Below are positions 25,873-35,091 of a DNA stretch of 64,000 nucleotides, one piece after another (position 1 is the stretch's first letter; each line of letters starts with the position of its first letter). The DNA comes from Pleurocapsales cyanobacterium LEGE 10410 (GTDB taxonomy: Bacteria; Cyanobacteriota; Cyanobacteriia; Cyanobacteriales; Xenococcaceae). The notes under the pieces were generated by a model that was not told where the DNA came from, made no database searches, and saw only the letters and a list, made by a program, of their open reading frames with translations. The stretch lies in NCBI GenBank assembly GCA_015207195.1, contig JADEXJ010000009.1, positions 1-64,000 on the forward strand, read 5' to 3'. The position numbers and the translations under genes were made by a program.

Positions 25873-26526
25873 TCACGCTTCCTCCTGGCAATTTAATGCG
25901 TAGAGCGATAATTGAATCGAGCTTTGAGGCGATATCGGTTGCATTAAGTCTGTAAGCAGAAACCCATTCCAAAGTAGTTTTAGCAAAGAAGATTTTGTAA
26001 CTCCTCTCTCCTCTAGGTTTCTAACTGTTTCTGAAATAGTTGATATTTTGTCTTTCTGGAAATAATCTAAGCAGTCCGTATAGATATTCCAGGGCAAATC
26101 TGCTCTGGCGTATCTGTATAAAAGTTTGATGTTGTCTAGTCTTGGCTGAACTAGAATTGTTTTTTCTGTCACAATTACAAACTCTATACTATTGGAAGAG
26201 CAAAAGTTTCTTATTCCCGAAAAGCGATCGCTCTTTACAAACGACTCAACTTTACTCTTCGGCTTTACTTCTACGACTTGCTTAGAGCATTTTCTTTCTA
26301 CGAGAAAATCTGGAGTATATTTCTTTCGTCTGTTGTGGCGGTCGTAAGCGATAGTAAAAGGCTGTTCACAATAAGCAACAATATCTGTGTCGATCTCCAG
26401 AAGATAAATATAATCTCTTTCGAGTTGAGATTCCCATATAACAGTGGTGTTCATCTTCAAGCTCGGAAATTTGCCGATTACCTTGAGGCTTCTGGTATTG
26501 GTGATTTTTCTCGTTTTGATTTCCAA
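25873..26526 (-). CDS. tnsA: TnsA endonuclease
   Basis: 217 residues. The region SQLERDYIYLLEID ... CEQPFTIAYD ... KYTPDFLV ... QVVEVKPK carries the restriction-endonuclease-like catalytic set (probably E36, D73, K88). TnsA cuts the 5' ends so that the element moves by cut-and-paste instead of forming cointegrates. The start is TTG at 26526, preceded by GAGAGG at proper distance; no in-frame ATG is upstream. A C-terminal domain follows for TnsC contact. Confidence 0.85.
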   Translation of the reverse strand: MEIKTRKITNTRSLKVIGKFPSLKMNTTVIWESQLERDYIYLLEIDTDIVAYCEQPFTIAYDRHNRRKKYTPDFLVERKCSKQVVEVKPKSKVESFVKSDRFSGIRNFCSSNSIEFVIVTEKTILVQPRLDNIKLLYRYARADLPWNIYTDCLDYFQKDKISTISETVRNLEERGVTKSSLLKLLWNGFLLTDLMQPISPQSSIQLSLYALNCQEEA

Positions 26527-26587
26527 GGCATCACCCTCTCATTGTAGAGATGGACTACCTTCAATCCTATGCTCGAAGTTATGGAGT

Positions 26588-26671
26588 GCAGCTTATGCGT
26601 TAATAATTTGCAACTTATGTGTTAATCGTTCACTTTATGAGTTAACGTTTGCAGCTTATGCGTTAACCAAC
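26588..26671 (+). repeat. Right-end TnsB-site repeats (four)
   Basis: GCAGCTTATGCGTTAA (26588), GCAACTTATGTGTTAA (26610), TTCACTTTATGAGTTAA (26629) and GCAGCTTATGCGTTAA (26651), spaced about 20-22 bases, in one orientation. They end at CCAAC at 26671. Confidence 0.85.
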
Positions 26672-26935
26672 ATTACAATTTATTATAACTTTTTTAGTAG
26701 TGTTGGAAAATCAAATTTAAATAATAGCGTATCAATTGCATGTCATTTGGTACTTGTTTGATTTTAGTTGCGCTCAAAGTATTAATGTACATAGTTTTCA
26801 GCCAAAAAAACATCAATTTTTACCTCTGATTAGGGTAATAATCAGATGTAGAGCAACATTTCATGTTTAGTTTTAATTTTTACTTACATTTCATACATAA
26901 GCTACAATCAAAATAAGAAAATTGGGTAATAAACC

Positions 26936-27541
26936 ATGAAAAATACCTTTGTAGCTGAGATAGAAGTGCCTAAGTCCAAACGTAGGTCGGCAACAGCAAT
27001 TCTTAAGCGGATAGAAGCTCTAATTGCGATCGCCGAACCAAAACATTTGGAGATGCTGCAACGCTCGTTAGAGCCAAAGGTGGTTTCTGATGCCGAGAAG
27101 GAATTGGCTAAAAAGATTGCGGGGAAAGATTATGTCGAAGGACAGTCTTGGGAATTAGAGCTTGCTAATCTCGAACGTTACTATCAGCGTCGTCGGGAAT
27201 TACTCGAAGGAAGTATTACCTCAAGCAAAGTAGCCGAGCTTTTAGGATGTCAAAATAGAGCTACAGTTCGCGACCGCCGTTTGGCTAATACCCTACTTGG
27301 TGTAAAAGATGGAGGAGTCTATAAATATCCTTTATGGCAATTCGACCCTGAAGGAGATGATGGTGTCATAGATGGTTTGCCAGAGGTGCTAAAAAATTTA
27401 GATGTTTCTGACTTTATAAAGCTCAATTGGCTAATGAAACCCCATTTGGCATTTGATCGAAAGACACCAATCGAGATGCTCAAGCAAGGCAAGGTTAAAG
27501 CCGTAGTAACCGAAGCAAGAGCAGTAGGTATTGGTTGGTAA
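26936..27541 (+). CDS. Xre/MbcA/ParS-type antitoxin of RES toxin
   Basis: The 201-residue product precedes a RES toxin and overlaps it as TAATG, the usual arrangement of Xre-RES modules. Residues about 95-125 (SSKVAELLGCQNRATVRDRR) form a helix-turn-helix. The C-terminal part (VSDFIKLNWLMKPHLAFDRK-TPIEMLKQG) matches the MbcA/ParS/Xre C-terminal toxin-binding domain (DUF2384). It neutralises the toxin and probably represses the operon. Confidence 0.83.
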   Translation: MKNTFVAEIEVPKSKRRSATAILKRIEALIAIAEPKHLEMLQRSLEPKVVSDAEKELAKKIAGKDYVEGQSWELELANLERYYQRRRELLEGSITSSKVAELLGCQNRATVRDRRLANTLLGVKDGGVYKYPLWQFDPEGDDGVIDGLPEVLKNLDVSDFIKLNWLMKPHLAFDRKTPIEMLKQGKVKAVVTEARAVGIGW

Positions 27542-28218
27542 TGGTAGTAGTTCATTTGCCCCCACCATCAAGAGGTATTGCCCCAAAATTTGTAACTTTG
27601 AGTCGTGATGATGTGTTGATAAGGATATTCAATCCAACAAAGTATGACGCGCAGCGCATTCGCGCAGATCGTCGTCTTGCGACGACTGGCGACGCTACCG
27701 CATCGCGCGCTATAGGATTTCGTAATTATGGTCCAGTAAGCAGATTCGATCATCATCGACAGTATCAGAATAGAACAGATTCCGAACGGAGTGTTATCTA
27801 TGCAGCACCAACCCTATCGTGCTGTCTGGTAGAAATTTTTGGCGATGGTGGAATAATTAGGATCGAACAGCAGCAGCTAGCTTTTATAACTCTAAGAAAT
27901 GCTTTGAAGCTACTCGATTTGAGAGGCTCTGCTGCGATGGCAGCGGGAACACTATCTGCCATATCATCAATTACTGAAAGAGCTATTTCTCAAGCATGGG
28001 GAAGCTACTTCTATGAAAATTCGGAACTATATGGTGAGATTGACGGTTTAGTTTTTGCAGGAGCGCACAATAATGAGGATGCAGTTTGTCTTTATGAAAG
28101 AGCAGAGGCAAAAATGGCATCTGCAAATGTTGAAACCTTAAATTTAAACCATCCAGACCTTAGAGATACAATTCTTTCGATCGCCAAAAATCACAGCTTA
28201 ATAGTCAATCCATATTAA
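27541..28218 (+). CDS. RES-domain toxin with in-frame insertion
   Basis: The protein contains [43 protein letters not shown] and later [20 protein letters not shown], the RES fold in which the Arg, Tyr/Ser and Glu residues consume NAD+. ATG at 27541 overlaps the antitoxin stop. Between KYDA and GFRNYG there are about 21 residues ([20 protein letters not shown]) encoded by a palindromic element (27648-27711) that is not typical of the family. Whether the toxin remains active is unknown. Confidence 0.83.
   Translation: MVVVHLPPPSRGIAPKFVTLSRDDVLIRIFNPTKYDAQRIRADRRLATTGDATASRAIGFRNYGPVSRFDHHRQYQNRTDSERSVIYAAPTLSCCLVEIFGDGGIIRIEQQQLAFITLRNALKLLDLRGSAAMAAGTLSAISSITERAISQAWGSYFYENSELYGEIDGLVFAGAHNNEDAVCLYERAEAKMASANVETLNLNHPDLRDTILSIAKNHSLIVNPY
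27648..27711. repeat. Palindromic insertion in RES toxin gene
   Basis: Shares CAGCGCATTCGCGCAGATCG plus TCGTCTT-GCGACGACTGG with the tnsB insertion, followed by GCGACGCTACCGCATCGC. In frame. Edges approximate. Confidence 0.75.
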
Positions 28219-28226
28219 AGAAGAAC

Positions 28227-29273
28227 ATGGAAATTAAGATTGTTCCTGTAGAAGAAAATAGGATACTTGAATCTATAAAGCCAGTAATAGTTATTCCCCA
28301 ATCTACGAGCGTTACATTAGAGAAAATTTTTACTGAGTTTCTCCAACTTGAGGTAGGAGATGGTGCAGCCTCGACCGACACTGTTCGTTCCTATCTTTCT
28401 CAAACCAAGCAGTACCTGGATTGGTGTAAAGAAAATTTACTTGAGCCATTAGAGGCAGATGCTGAAGATATCAAACTTTACCGACAGTATCTAGTCCAAT
28501 CTGGCTATCAAAATAGTACGATCGCAACTAAGCTCAATATTGTCAGAATCTTTTATAAAGCAGCATTGACTCATGAGTTGATTAAAAGTAATCCAGCAGA
28601 AAAAATCAAAGCACCCAAAGACAGAAAAGATCCTGCTGCTCGGATTACCTTTATGGAGGCAGAGGAACTAAAATATCTACTCGACCATCTACAGTCCCAA
28701 TTAGACGAAGCTAAAACCAATAAACAAAAACTGTCTCTTCTACGAGATCGCCTTTTAGTTGGCATCATGAGCTTGGAAGGATGTAGAACGGTTGAGATGC
28801 ACCAAATAAAGGTAGAAGATATAGTCAGACAGGGGATAAAAACTGGACTACAGGTATCGGCAAAACGGGCTAGCAGAATTGTGCCATTGACTGAGAACCT
28901 AGCTAGTTGGCTAGATGAATATCTTAAGGTAAAGAGAAAAGTTTTGAGACGAAAAATTAAGCCCGAAGATTACGTATTTGTTTCTTTGAGCAATAACAGT
29001 AAGAACCGACAGCTATCGAGACGTAGTATTAGATCGATAATCGATCGCTATTTAGTTGAATGTAACTTAAAATATACAGATGGACGAACCCTCTCGGCAC
29101 ACAGTTTGAGGCACACTGCTGGTACGTTGGCATTAAGAACTGGTTCTGATTTAAGACAGGTTCAGGACTTGCTCGGTCATGCCGATCCTCGGACTACTTC
29201 AATCTATGCTCACGTAGGCGATCGCTGGGAAAATAATCCAGGAACTGATATCGAAGACAAGCTCAATCTTTAA
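28227..29273 (+). CDS. Tyrosine recombinase/integrase
   Basis: 348 residues. An N-terminal SAM-like domain ([20 protein letters not shown] ... [13 protein letters not shown]) is followed by the catalytic domain. That domain has Arg in [12 protein letters not shown], the [12 protein letters not shown] box, [14 protein letters not shown] with the second His, and the nucleophilic Tyr. It could resolve plasmid multimers or integrate an element. It starts 8 bases after the RES toxin, so it may be cotranscribed with that module. Confidence 0.85.
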   Translation: MEIKIVPVEENRILESIKPVIVIPQSTSVTLEKIFTEFLQLEVGDGAASTDTVRSYLSQTKQYLDWCKENLLEPLEADAEDIKLYRQYLVQSGYQNSTIATKLNIVRIFYKAALTHELIKSNPAEKIKAPKDRKDPAARITFMEAEELKYLLDHLQSQLDEAKTNKQKLSLLRDRLLVGIMSLEGCRTVEMHQIKVEDIVRQGIKTGLQVSAKRASRIVPLTENLASWLDEYLKVKRKVLRRKIKPEDYVFVSLSNNSKNRQLSRRSIRSIIDRYLVECNLKYTDGRTLSAHSLRHTAGTLALRTGSDLRQVQDLLGHADPRTTSIYAHVGDRWENNPGTDIEDKLNL

Positions 29274-29471
29274 AATGTGAGTTGATAATACAACTCAGCA
29301 ACAAATTTTCTATTATAAAAAAACTATCTTAAGAATGATAAAAATATTAGTTATATTTCGTAGGATATAATACCTAAGATATAAAGTAGTATTTTCAAAA
29401 GCCTCAAAATCAATCCAAATTTAACAACACTGAGGACAACATTTAAATTTAAGTAGAATTAAAGCCCTCAA

Positions 29472-31755
29472 ATGAAGACGAATCCCAATCGCACTTCCAA
29501 CTCAACAGCAGCAGTTGGAGTAATATTTCACCTAGTCGATGGAACTATTCAAAGTTGTAATGTTGAGGCAGAAAATATTCTAGGCTATACTGCCGAGCAA
29601 TTGGTTGGGGCTTCTCCTTTCGATCCACCCTGGCAAACGATTCACGAAGACGGTTCTCCTTTTCCGACTGAATCCTATCCAGCGATAGTTTCAATTAGAA
29701 CGAGTCAACCTTGTTCTGATGTAATTATGGGGTTTTATAAGCCCAACGGAGATTTGGTTTGGATCTCAATCGACACTTTGCCTCTAATCAAAGTCAATAG
29801 TAACGAGCTATATGGAGTAGAGGTAAGTTTTATCGATGTTACTAAAGATGTTGGAACGGAAATTATATCTAAAACTTTAGATCGAATAGTTGAAAAGCAA
29901 ACGTTCCGAGTTGCAACCAAAGAGCAACTGGTAGATGTTCTTCCAGGGGTAATATATGTTTATGATGCGATTGCTCATCGCAATGTCTATGTTAATTCCC
30001 AGGCTTACGATTTATTAGGCTATTATACTCCTCAAGAAATCTCGGAGTTAGAGCATAATTTTGTAGCTCAGGTAATGCACCCTGATGACTTCACTAGATT
30101 CCCGGCTCATATATCCAGTCTTTACAACTCCGAGGATGAAATATGTAAGTTTGAATATCGAATGCGCCATAAAAACGGTGAATGGCGGTGGTTTTGCAGT
30201 CAAGATCGTGTATACAACCGTACCGCAGATGGTTCTGTAGAGCAAATAGTAGGTATCGCCAGAGATATTACCAATCGCCAACAAACAGAAATAGCCTTAC
30301 GAGAAAGTGAAGCACGGTTAAAGCTAGCAACAAATGCCTCTGACATTGGTATGTGGTTTTGGGATTTAATTGAAGACGATTTAGAGTTTACGCCTCAGTG
30401 TAAAATTTTGTTTGGACTTCCTCCCGAAGGAGAAATTACCTACGATATTTTTCTGGGCGTTCTCCATCCTGAAGATCGCGAACGCACCAATAATGCAGTA
30501 GAAGAGGCTTTGGCTAATAGAACTGAGTACAGTATTAAATATCGTGCTGTGTGGTCAGATGGTAGCGTTTATTGGATCTTAGCCAAAGGTAGGGGTTTTT
30601 ATAACCAGAGTGGTGAAGCCGTTCGCATGATGGGTACGGTACAGGATATTACTGCCCAAAAAAAATTAGAACAAAAACTACTCCAGCAAACAGAAGATTT
30701 GACCAATGCCAACCGACTTAAAGATGAGTTTTTAGCAATTGTTTCTCACGAATTGCGTACTCCTCTCAATCCCATTTTAGGTTGGTCGCAAATGCTTGCT
30801 AATGGAAGACTAGACGCAGAAAAAACGGCGATGGGAATCACGATTATTGAACGCAATGCCAAATTACAGGCAGGACTGATTGAAGATTTATTAGATGTTT
30901 CACGGATCTTGCGAGGTAAGCTAAACCTTCATAAAAATCCCCTTGACTTAGAATCAATAATTAGATCGGCACTAACAACAACGAACTTAGCAGCAGAAGA
31001 TAAATCAATTCAGATAAAAACAAATTACGAATCTAGTACACTTCAGGTTTTAGGAGATGCAGGTCGTTTACAACAAATAGTCTGGAATTTGGTTTCTAAT
31101 GCGATTAAGTTTACTCCTGAAGATGGACAAATTCTTATTGAACTAGAGCGTATTGATTCTTACGCTCAGATTAAAGTTAGGGATACGGGAAAAGGGATTG
31201 AGCCAGAATTTTTACCTTATGTCTTCGAGCGTTTTCGCCAGGCAGAAAATAGTAGCACAAGGGAGTATGGCGGATTAGGATTGGGTCTAGCAATAGTGCG
31301 TCACTTAACCGAACTGCACGGAGGAACAGTAGCAGTATCAAGCCCAGGAGAAGGTCAAGGGGCTACCTTTAGCGTCAAATTACCCCTGATAAATATACCA
31401 ACAACAGAACAGACAGAAATAGACAGTAATTTCATGGATCGATCCGTGCAACCAAATCGCTTTAGTGAGATCAAAGTTCTAGTAGTAGATGACGAACCAG
31501 ACTCGCTAGATATTCTGATATTTCTCCTACAACAAGAAGGAGCAGAAGTAATCTCAGTAGTATCGGCTGATGAAGCGATAGAAGCTTTAAATTATCTAAC
31601 TCCCGACTTAATTGTTAGCGATATTGGAATGCCTAAAACCAATGGCTTTGACCTGATGAAGCAAATTCGCCAATTGCCCAAAGGAAAAAATATACCCGCA
31701 ATTGCACTTACGGCTTATGCAAGAGAAGTAGATAAACAACTTTCAATTGATGCAG
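29472..31755 (+). pseudogene. Hybrid sensor histidine kinase truncated by IS1634-like insertion
   Basis: Domains in order: PAS (about 10-130), PAS/PAC (150-270), PAS/PAC (275-395), HisKA with the phospho-acceptor in IVSHELRTPLNPILGW (H426), HATPase (N box NLVSNAIKFTPED, G boxes DTGKGI and GGLGLGLAI), then a receiver starting VLVVDDEPDS with phospho-acceptor in LIVSDIGMPKTNG. The receiver is cut after AREVDKQLSIDA, where the IS begins at 31756; the frame then runs into IS sequence and stops at 31790. Kinase activity could persist; the receiver lacks its last helix. The natural C-terminus is not found right of the IS. Confidence 0.85.
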
Positions 31756-33453
31756 CCTGCATTTCGCAGGTAGATCAGCAAATTAAATAATATTTTTGAC
31801 AAGGGTTTCCAAGAATACGCAAAATCTTCAAACGAGTATTTGTGAGATTAGAAACTTGAAGTTGGTGATTAAGATGGACAAGATGAACAGCCTGAAAACA
31901 TTGGAATACCCATCTTAGTGTGGGAGTAGAAGTGGGTTTCTTGAGTTGATTAGGAATAGTCTCCTCGGAATGAGCTAAGGCTTGTCTTAATTGACGTTGA
32001 CCGAGAGTGTAAACAAGCAGACACAGGCCCATAACCATTGCCAAGGCTGCAACTCGCCGAGGAGTATTTAAAAAGACACTCGAAGTAAAAAACAAGGGGT
32101 CTTTCAAGAAGCGAAACCCCCTCTCAGAACTTTGTTGACCTTTGTATTCAGTTAAAACCTCATCATTAGGTAGAGTCTTCTCATCGAGAACATTAGTCGC
32201 GAGAATAAATCTTCCTGCCTGCTTTCGGGCAATCTCAATTGCTTCCTCAACAGGAATAACTTGAGCCGTGACACGATAGGTAAAGTGTTCAGGGGATTGA
32301 TTTTTAGTTGGTCGTCCTGCTTTTGAGTAGTGAACATCAGTTTCAATGTCAATTGATTCTAAGGAATGATATTTCCAACTACGTTTCAGTTTGTCCGCAG
32401 CCTGTTTGGCATCGGCAGTACAAGCAAAATCCTGCTGCATTAGTGATTTCAGTTCACTTTTGGCTACTTTTAGTTGTTTTGTTAGTCGCTTGTCTAGCTG
32501 CTTAAGATCGCTTTGAAGACGCTTTTCACTTTCAATGATTAGCCAGCGTTGATGGACTCCACCATAATCACAACAACAGGACGCAATACGATAGCCAGGA
32601 ATTTCACTCTCCACAAAAACCTCATCTGCCATCGATTCAGCTAAGATTTTAGCGGTTTTGATGCTTCGAGGGACAAGGGTAATCCAGTTTAAATCTCCCA
32701 GTTGTTGAATATTGTCTGCGCTGTAAAGTGCGCTGTCGGCAACATAAATACTATCTAAATTCCATTCCTGTTGAAACTGTTTCATCAACTGGGCGAAAAT
32801 AGCACGGTCGGATTCGTTCCCATCCCCTATCCTCAAAAACAAGGGGACATCTCCATCTCCTGTGCAGATGACATCCATCATGAATTGTTTTAAGTCTGGT
32901 CGATGGTCTTTGGAGTAGCCATAGGTAATCTTAACGGATTCGATTGATTCGGTTGATTCATCTGAGCTTTCTACCTCATAACCTCCCTCCAAACTAAAGC
33001 TGCTCGAATCTAAATGCAGACTCTTAGTCGAAAGGTTCAATCTTTGATGAGCTAACATGGCAATGCTGGTAAACAAGGTCGTTAATCCTTGAGTACATAA
33101 GCTATCTAAAGCTCTGGCGATTCGGTCATCATTCAGATGTTCTGGTTTGATTCCTTCCCCCAGAAGATGTTCTGTTGCTTTGCCGATGAAGAATTCGCTG
33201 AATAGGTATAGAGGCGCGCTAACAAAGCCCAATCCATTGAGAATCATTGCTTTAACTACCTGACCTGTACTAATAATTTGAAGGGGATGTTGTTCTATTT
33301 GCCTATCTATTTCTTCAACTAATCCTATCTGGTCAACGATTCCTGCTACTATACCTAGGTGGTCTAAGTTTTTGACTTGGATATCCATTCAAAGGTTATT
33401 TAAACTCTTCATATTAATACCCTACCTTTATTCCTCAACCTGCGAAATGCAGG
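31756..33453. mobile_element. IS1634-like insertion sequence
   Basis: Bounded by terminal inverted repeats CCTGCATTTCGCAGGT (31756-31771 and, inverted, 33438-33453). CCTGCATTTCGCAGG is itself palindromic. Length is about 1.7 kb with one transposase. No matching direct duplication is visible at the flanks (GATGCAG on the left, ATTAAA on the right), which suggests an adjacent deletion or recombination after insertion. Confidence 0.8.
31775..33388 (-). CDS. IS1634/IS4-type transposase
   Basis: 537 residues, starting IQVKNLDHLGIVAGIVDQIG (DUF4277-like N-terminus of IS1634 transposases). DDE features are LHLDSSSFSLEGGYE, the IYVADSALYSADNI segment and, near the C-terminus, the E-containing QSSERGFRFLKDPLFFTSS, in the Y-(2)-R-(3)-E-(6)-K style typical of IS4 relatives. 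Full length and apparently intact. Confidence 0.85.
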   Translation of the reverse strand: MDIQVKNLDHLGIVAGIVDQIGLVEEIDRQIEQHPLQIISTGQVVKAMILNGLGFVSAPLYLFSEFFIGKATEHLLGEGIKPEHLNDDRIARALDSLCTQGLTTLFTSIAMLAHQRLNLSTKSLHLDSSSFSLEGGYEVESSDESTESIESVKITYGYSKDHRPDLKQFMMDVICTGDGDVPLFLRIGDGNESDRAIFAQLMKQFQQEWNLDSIYVADSALYSADNIQQLGDLNWITLVPRSIKTAKILAESMADEVFVESEIPGYRIASCCCDYGGVHQRWLIIESEKRLQSDLKQLDKRLTKQLKVAKSELKSLMQQDFACTADAKQAADKLKRSWKYHSLESIDIETDVHYSKAGRPTKNQSPEHFTYRVTAQVIPVEEAIEIARKQAGRFILATNVLDEKTLPNDEVLTEYKGQQSSERGFRFLKDPLFFTSSVFLNTPRRVAALAMVMGLCLLVYTLGQRQLRQALAHSEETIPNQLKKPTSTPTLRWVFQCFQAVHLVHLNHQLQVSNLTNTRLKILRILGNPCQKYYLIC

Positions 33454-33630
33454 ATTAAATTTAACTTTGTAGCCAATTCCATTGTTTTAAAATTTGTATC
33501 GAGCAAGCTCCCAAAAATTGAACGGACAAATTTAAGTATTCATCCATATTCGGTGGCAAGTCGGTATGATACCGAACACAAACGTCGGTCTATAATGTGG
33601 AAAAATAGCAATAATAATTTCATTTTATGG

Positions 33631-34332
33631 TTAAAAACTTAATAAAAAGTAAAATACAATCGCACAACATAATACGCCAAAGACAAAACCAGTAATAAAA
33701 AAAGAATCGTTTCCCAAATGAGATAAATCGATTAAATATTTTCGATTGTATCTATATCCACAAGGTTGTTTTTTCTGCCGATAGCTATATTTATTACTCT
33801 TGTTTTGTTGGATTATATTAGTCATCATTTCTTGATTTGAGACAATATTTTGTCTTAAATCGTTGATGTCATACAAAATTCGATTAAGATTATTATTTTC
33901 ATTGCTTAATAATCTTGGTATAGCCTTAGATTGGTTATATTCACTTGATAGCGATCCTATTTGATAGAAACCTTTATTAACTAAACGTATGATTTTTTCA
34001 AGATCTTGAAAACTTGTAGTTCTAAAAATTACGCCTTTAGCCCCTACATTTAGAGCAAGATTTAATATTGGGCAATCCTCTTGCTCGATCTGTAAAATAA
34101 TTTTGATATCGGGAAAACGATGAGCAATGATATTTGTAGCTTCAATACCATTGATTACTGGCATTTCAAGATCTATTATAATTACGCTTGGCTGATATTT
34201 ATCTACTATTTCTATTGCTTTTACTCCATCTTCGGCGTAATAAATTAAAGATATATCCGATATGCGATCGAAGTGTACTGCCAAATTTTCAATTGTATAC
34301 TGCCGAGTACTTGCTGCTACCAAAGTAATCAT
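33631..34332 (-). CDS. Receiver domain protein with C-terminal transmembrane helix
   Basis: 233 residues. Residues 1-120 form a receiver (AEDGVKAIEI, phospho-acceptor in VIIIDLEMPVINGIEATNI, Lys-equivalent region GAKGVIFRTTS). The middle is helical, and the C-terminus (residues about 208-232, FFITGFVFGVLCCAIVFYFL) is a single hydrophobic helix. A receiver anchored at the membrane by its C-terminus, with no DNA-binding domain, is unusual. It does not adjoin the truncated kinase directly; the IS lies between. Confidence 0.65.
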   Translation of the reverse strand: MITLVAASTRQYTIENLAVHFDRISDISLIYYAEDGVKAIEIVDKYQPSVIIIDLEMPVINGIEATNIIAHRFPDIKIILQIEQEDCPILNLALNVGAKGVIFRTTSFQDLEKIIRLVNKGFYQIGSLSSEYNQSKAIPRLLSNENNNLNRILYDINDLRQNIVSNQEMMTNIIQQNKSNKYSYRQKKQPCGYRYNRKYLIDLSHLGNDSFFITGFVFGVLCCAIVFYFLLSF

Positions 34333-34573
34333 GTTAGCTAAAATTTTATCAAAGCCTATTTAGTTATGCCGAAAATATCTGGAAAATAATCTATTTTGAC
34401 CAATTTTTTCTAGCTACTCAGTATGCTGTCGCACATAAGTTAGAAACATAGGTTAGAAATTTAGAAATCACCTCGATTGGCAAAGCAAGGTATCGCTACG
34501 CTTAAGTAGAAAGTATGAAGTGAGATATTGCACCTATAATGCACCTGTAATTTAAAAAATCGAGCGCAATAAA

Positions 34574-35017
34574 TTAGGTTTTGCTTGCTTCATAGCTGTT
34601 TGGGGTTGATGATTTTATTTGTTCGAGAAAGTCAAAGGTTATTGCTGCTAATTTTTCTGGCTGCATCATGCACCACTCATGATATCCATGGGAAATAATC
34701 TGTAATTTGGAATCAGCAATCACTTCGACTAAGCCATAGCCGACCACAGGAGTAAAGTAGTCCCGTTCTCCCCATAAAACGAGACAAGGAGATTTGATAT
34801 CTTTTAGCCAAGGTCTAAGATCTTCTTTTAGGGCGATTTTTGCCCCCTCAATTAAATGTTGTCTGCGAAAAAGCGAATTATGTATAGTCGATCGCAAGAT
34901 TCTCAAGAAAGTTAGAGAGCGTAACTGGGCTATCTGCTGGGGTAGTTCGGCAAACCTTCGTTTCACAATGTCGGCAAGAGAAATTAAAGGAACACCCGTT
35001 CTATTTCTGTTCTCGTT
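34574..35017 (-). pseudogene. Alpha/beta hydrolase C-terminal remnant
   Basis: The remaining frame reads GVPLISLADIVKRRFAELPQ ... EDLRPWLKDIKSPCLVLWGERDYFTPVVGY ... ISHGYHEWCMMQPEKLAAIT, the C-terminal half of an alpha/beta hydrolase with the acid residue (D of ERDYF) and catalytic His (GYHEW). The N-terminal half with the nucleophile elbow is missing, and upstream there is only STRR-type repeat sequence. It is inactive as it stands. Confidence 0.7.
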
Positions 35018-35034
35018 TATTGTGGATCGTTCGC

Positions 35035-35090
35035 CGACAATTGTTCGTTGCCCATTATCAATTATCCATTATCAATTGAATAAGACTATA
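35035..35090. repeat. STRR-like short tandem repeat
   Basis: Repeats around ATTATCAATT/ATCCATTATCAATT form a short tandem block like those scattered in cyanobacterial genomes; a similar block is at 57637-57745. Confidence 0.6.
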
Positions 35091-35091
35091 T

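Larger units (their letters stand above)
19733..26671. mobile_element. Tn7-like transposon with TnsA, TnsB, TnsC, TniQ and a TA cargo module
   Basis: About 6.94 kb. The left end starts TGTTAG at 19733 and the right end finishes CCAAC(A) at 26671/26672, giving the same TGTTrG when read inward from each side. Each end has four copies of a roughly 20-bp motif of the form (T)TTAACnCATAAgTTG read inward. ATTAC directly precedes the left end (19728-19732) and ATTAC follows the right end (26672-26676), a probable 5-bp target duplication, with one base of ambiguity at the right edge. Contents: PrlF/YhaV/zinc module copy B, then tniQ, tnsC, tnsB and tnsA. No Cas genes, guide array, TnsD-length TniQ or TnsE is present. 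Confidence 0.85.

Noticed and set aside
19733-26671. CRISPR-associated transposon
   Set aside because: tnsABC-tniQ gene order fits, but there is no Cas12k, Cascade gene, repeat-spacer array or tracr-like sequence within the element or nearby.
19744-26671. CRISPR array
   Set aside because: Repeats of about 20 bp lie only at the two ends, in inverted orientation, as TnsB sites do.
26588-26671. Transposon body extending outward from the end repeats
   Set aside because: Repeat direction could be read either way, but the ATTAC duplication, termini and empty-site copy place the body between 19733 and 26671.
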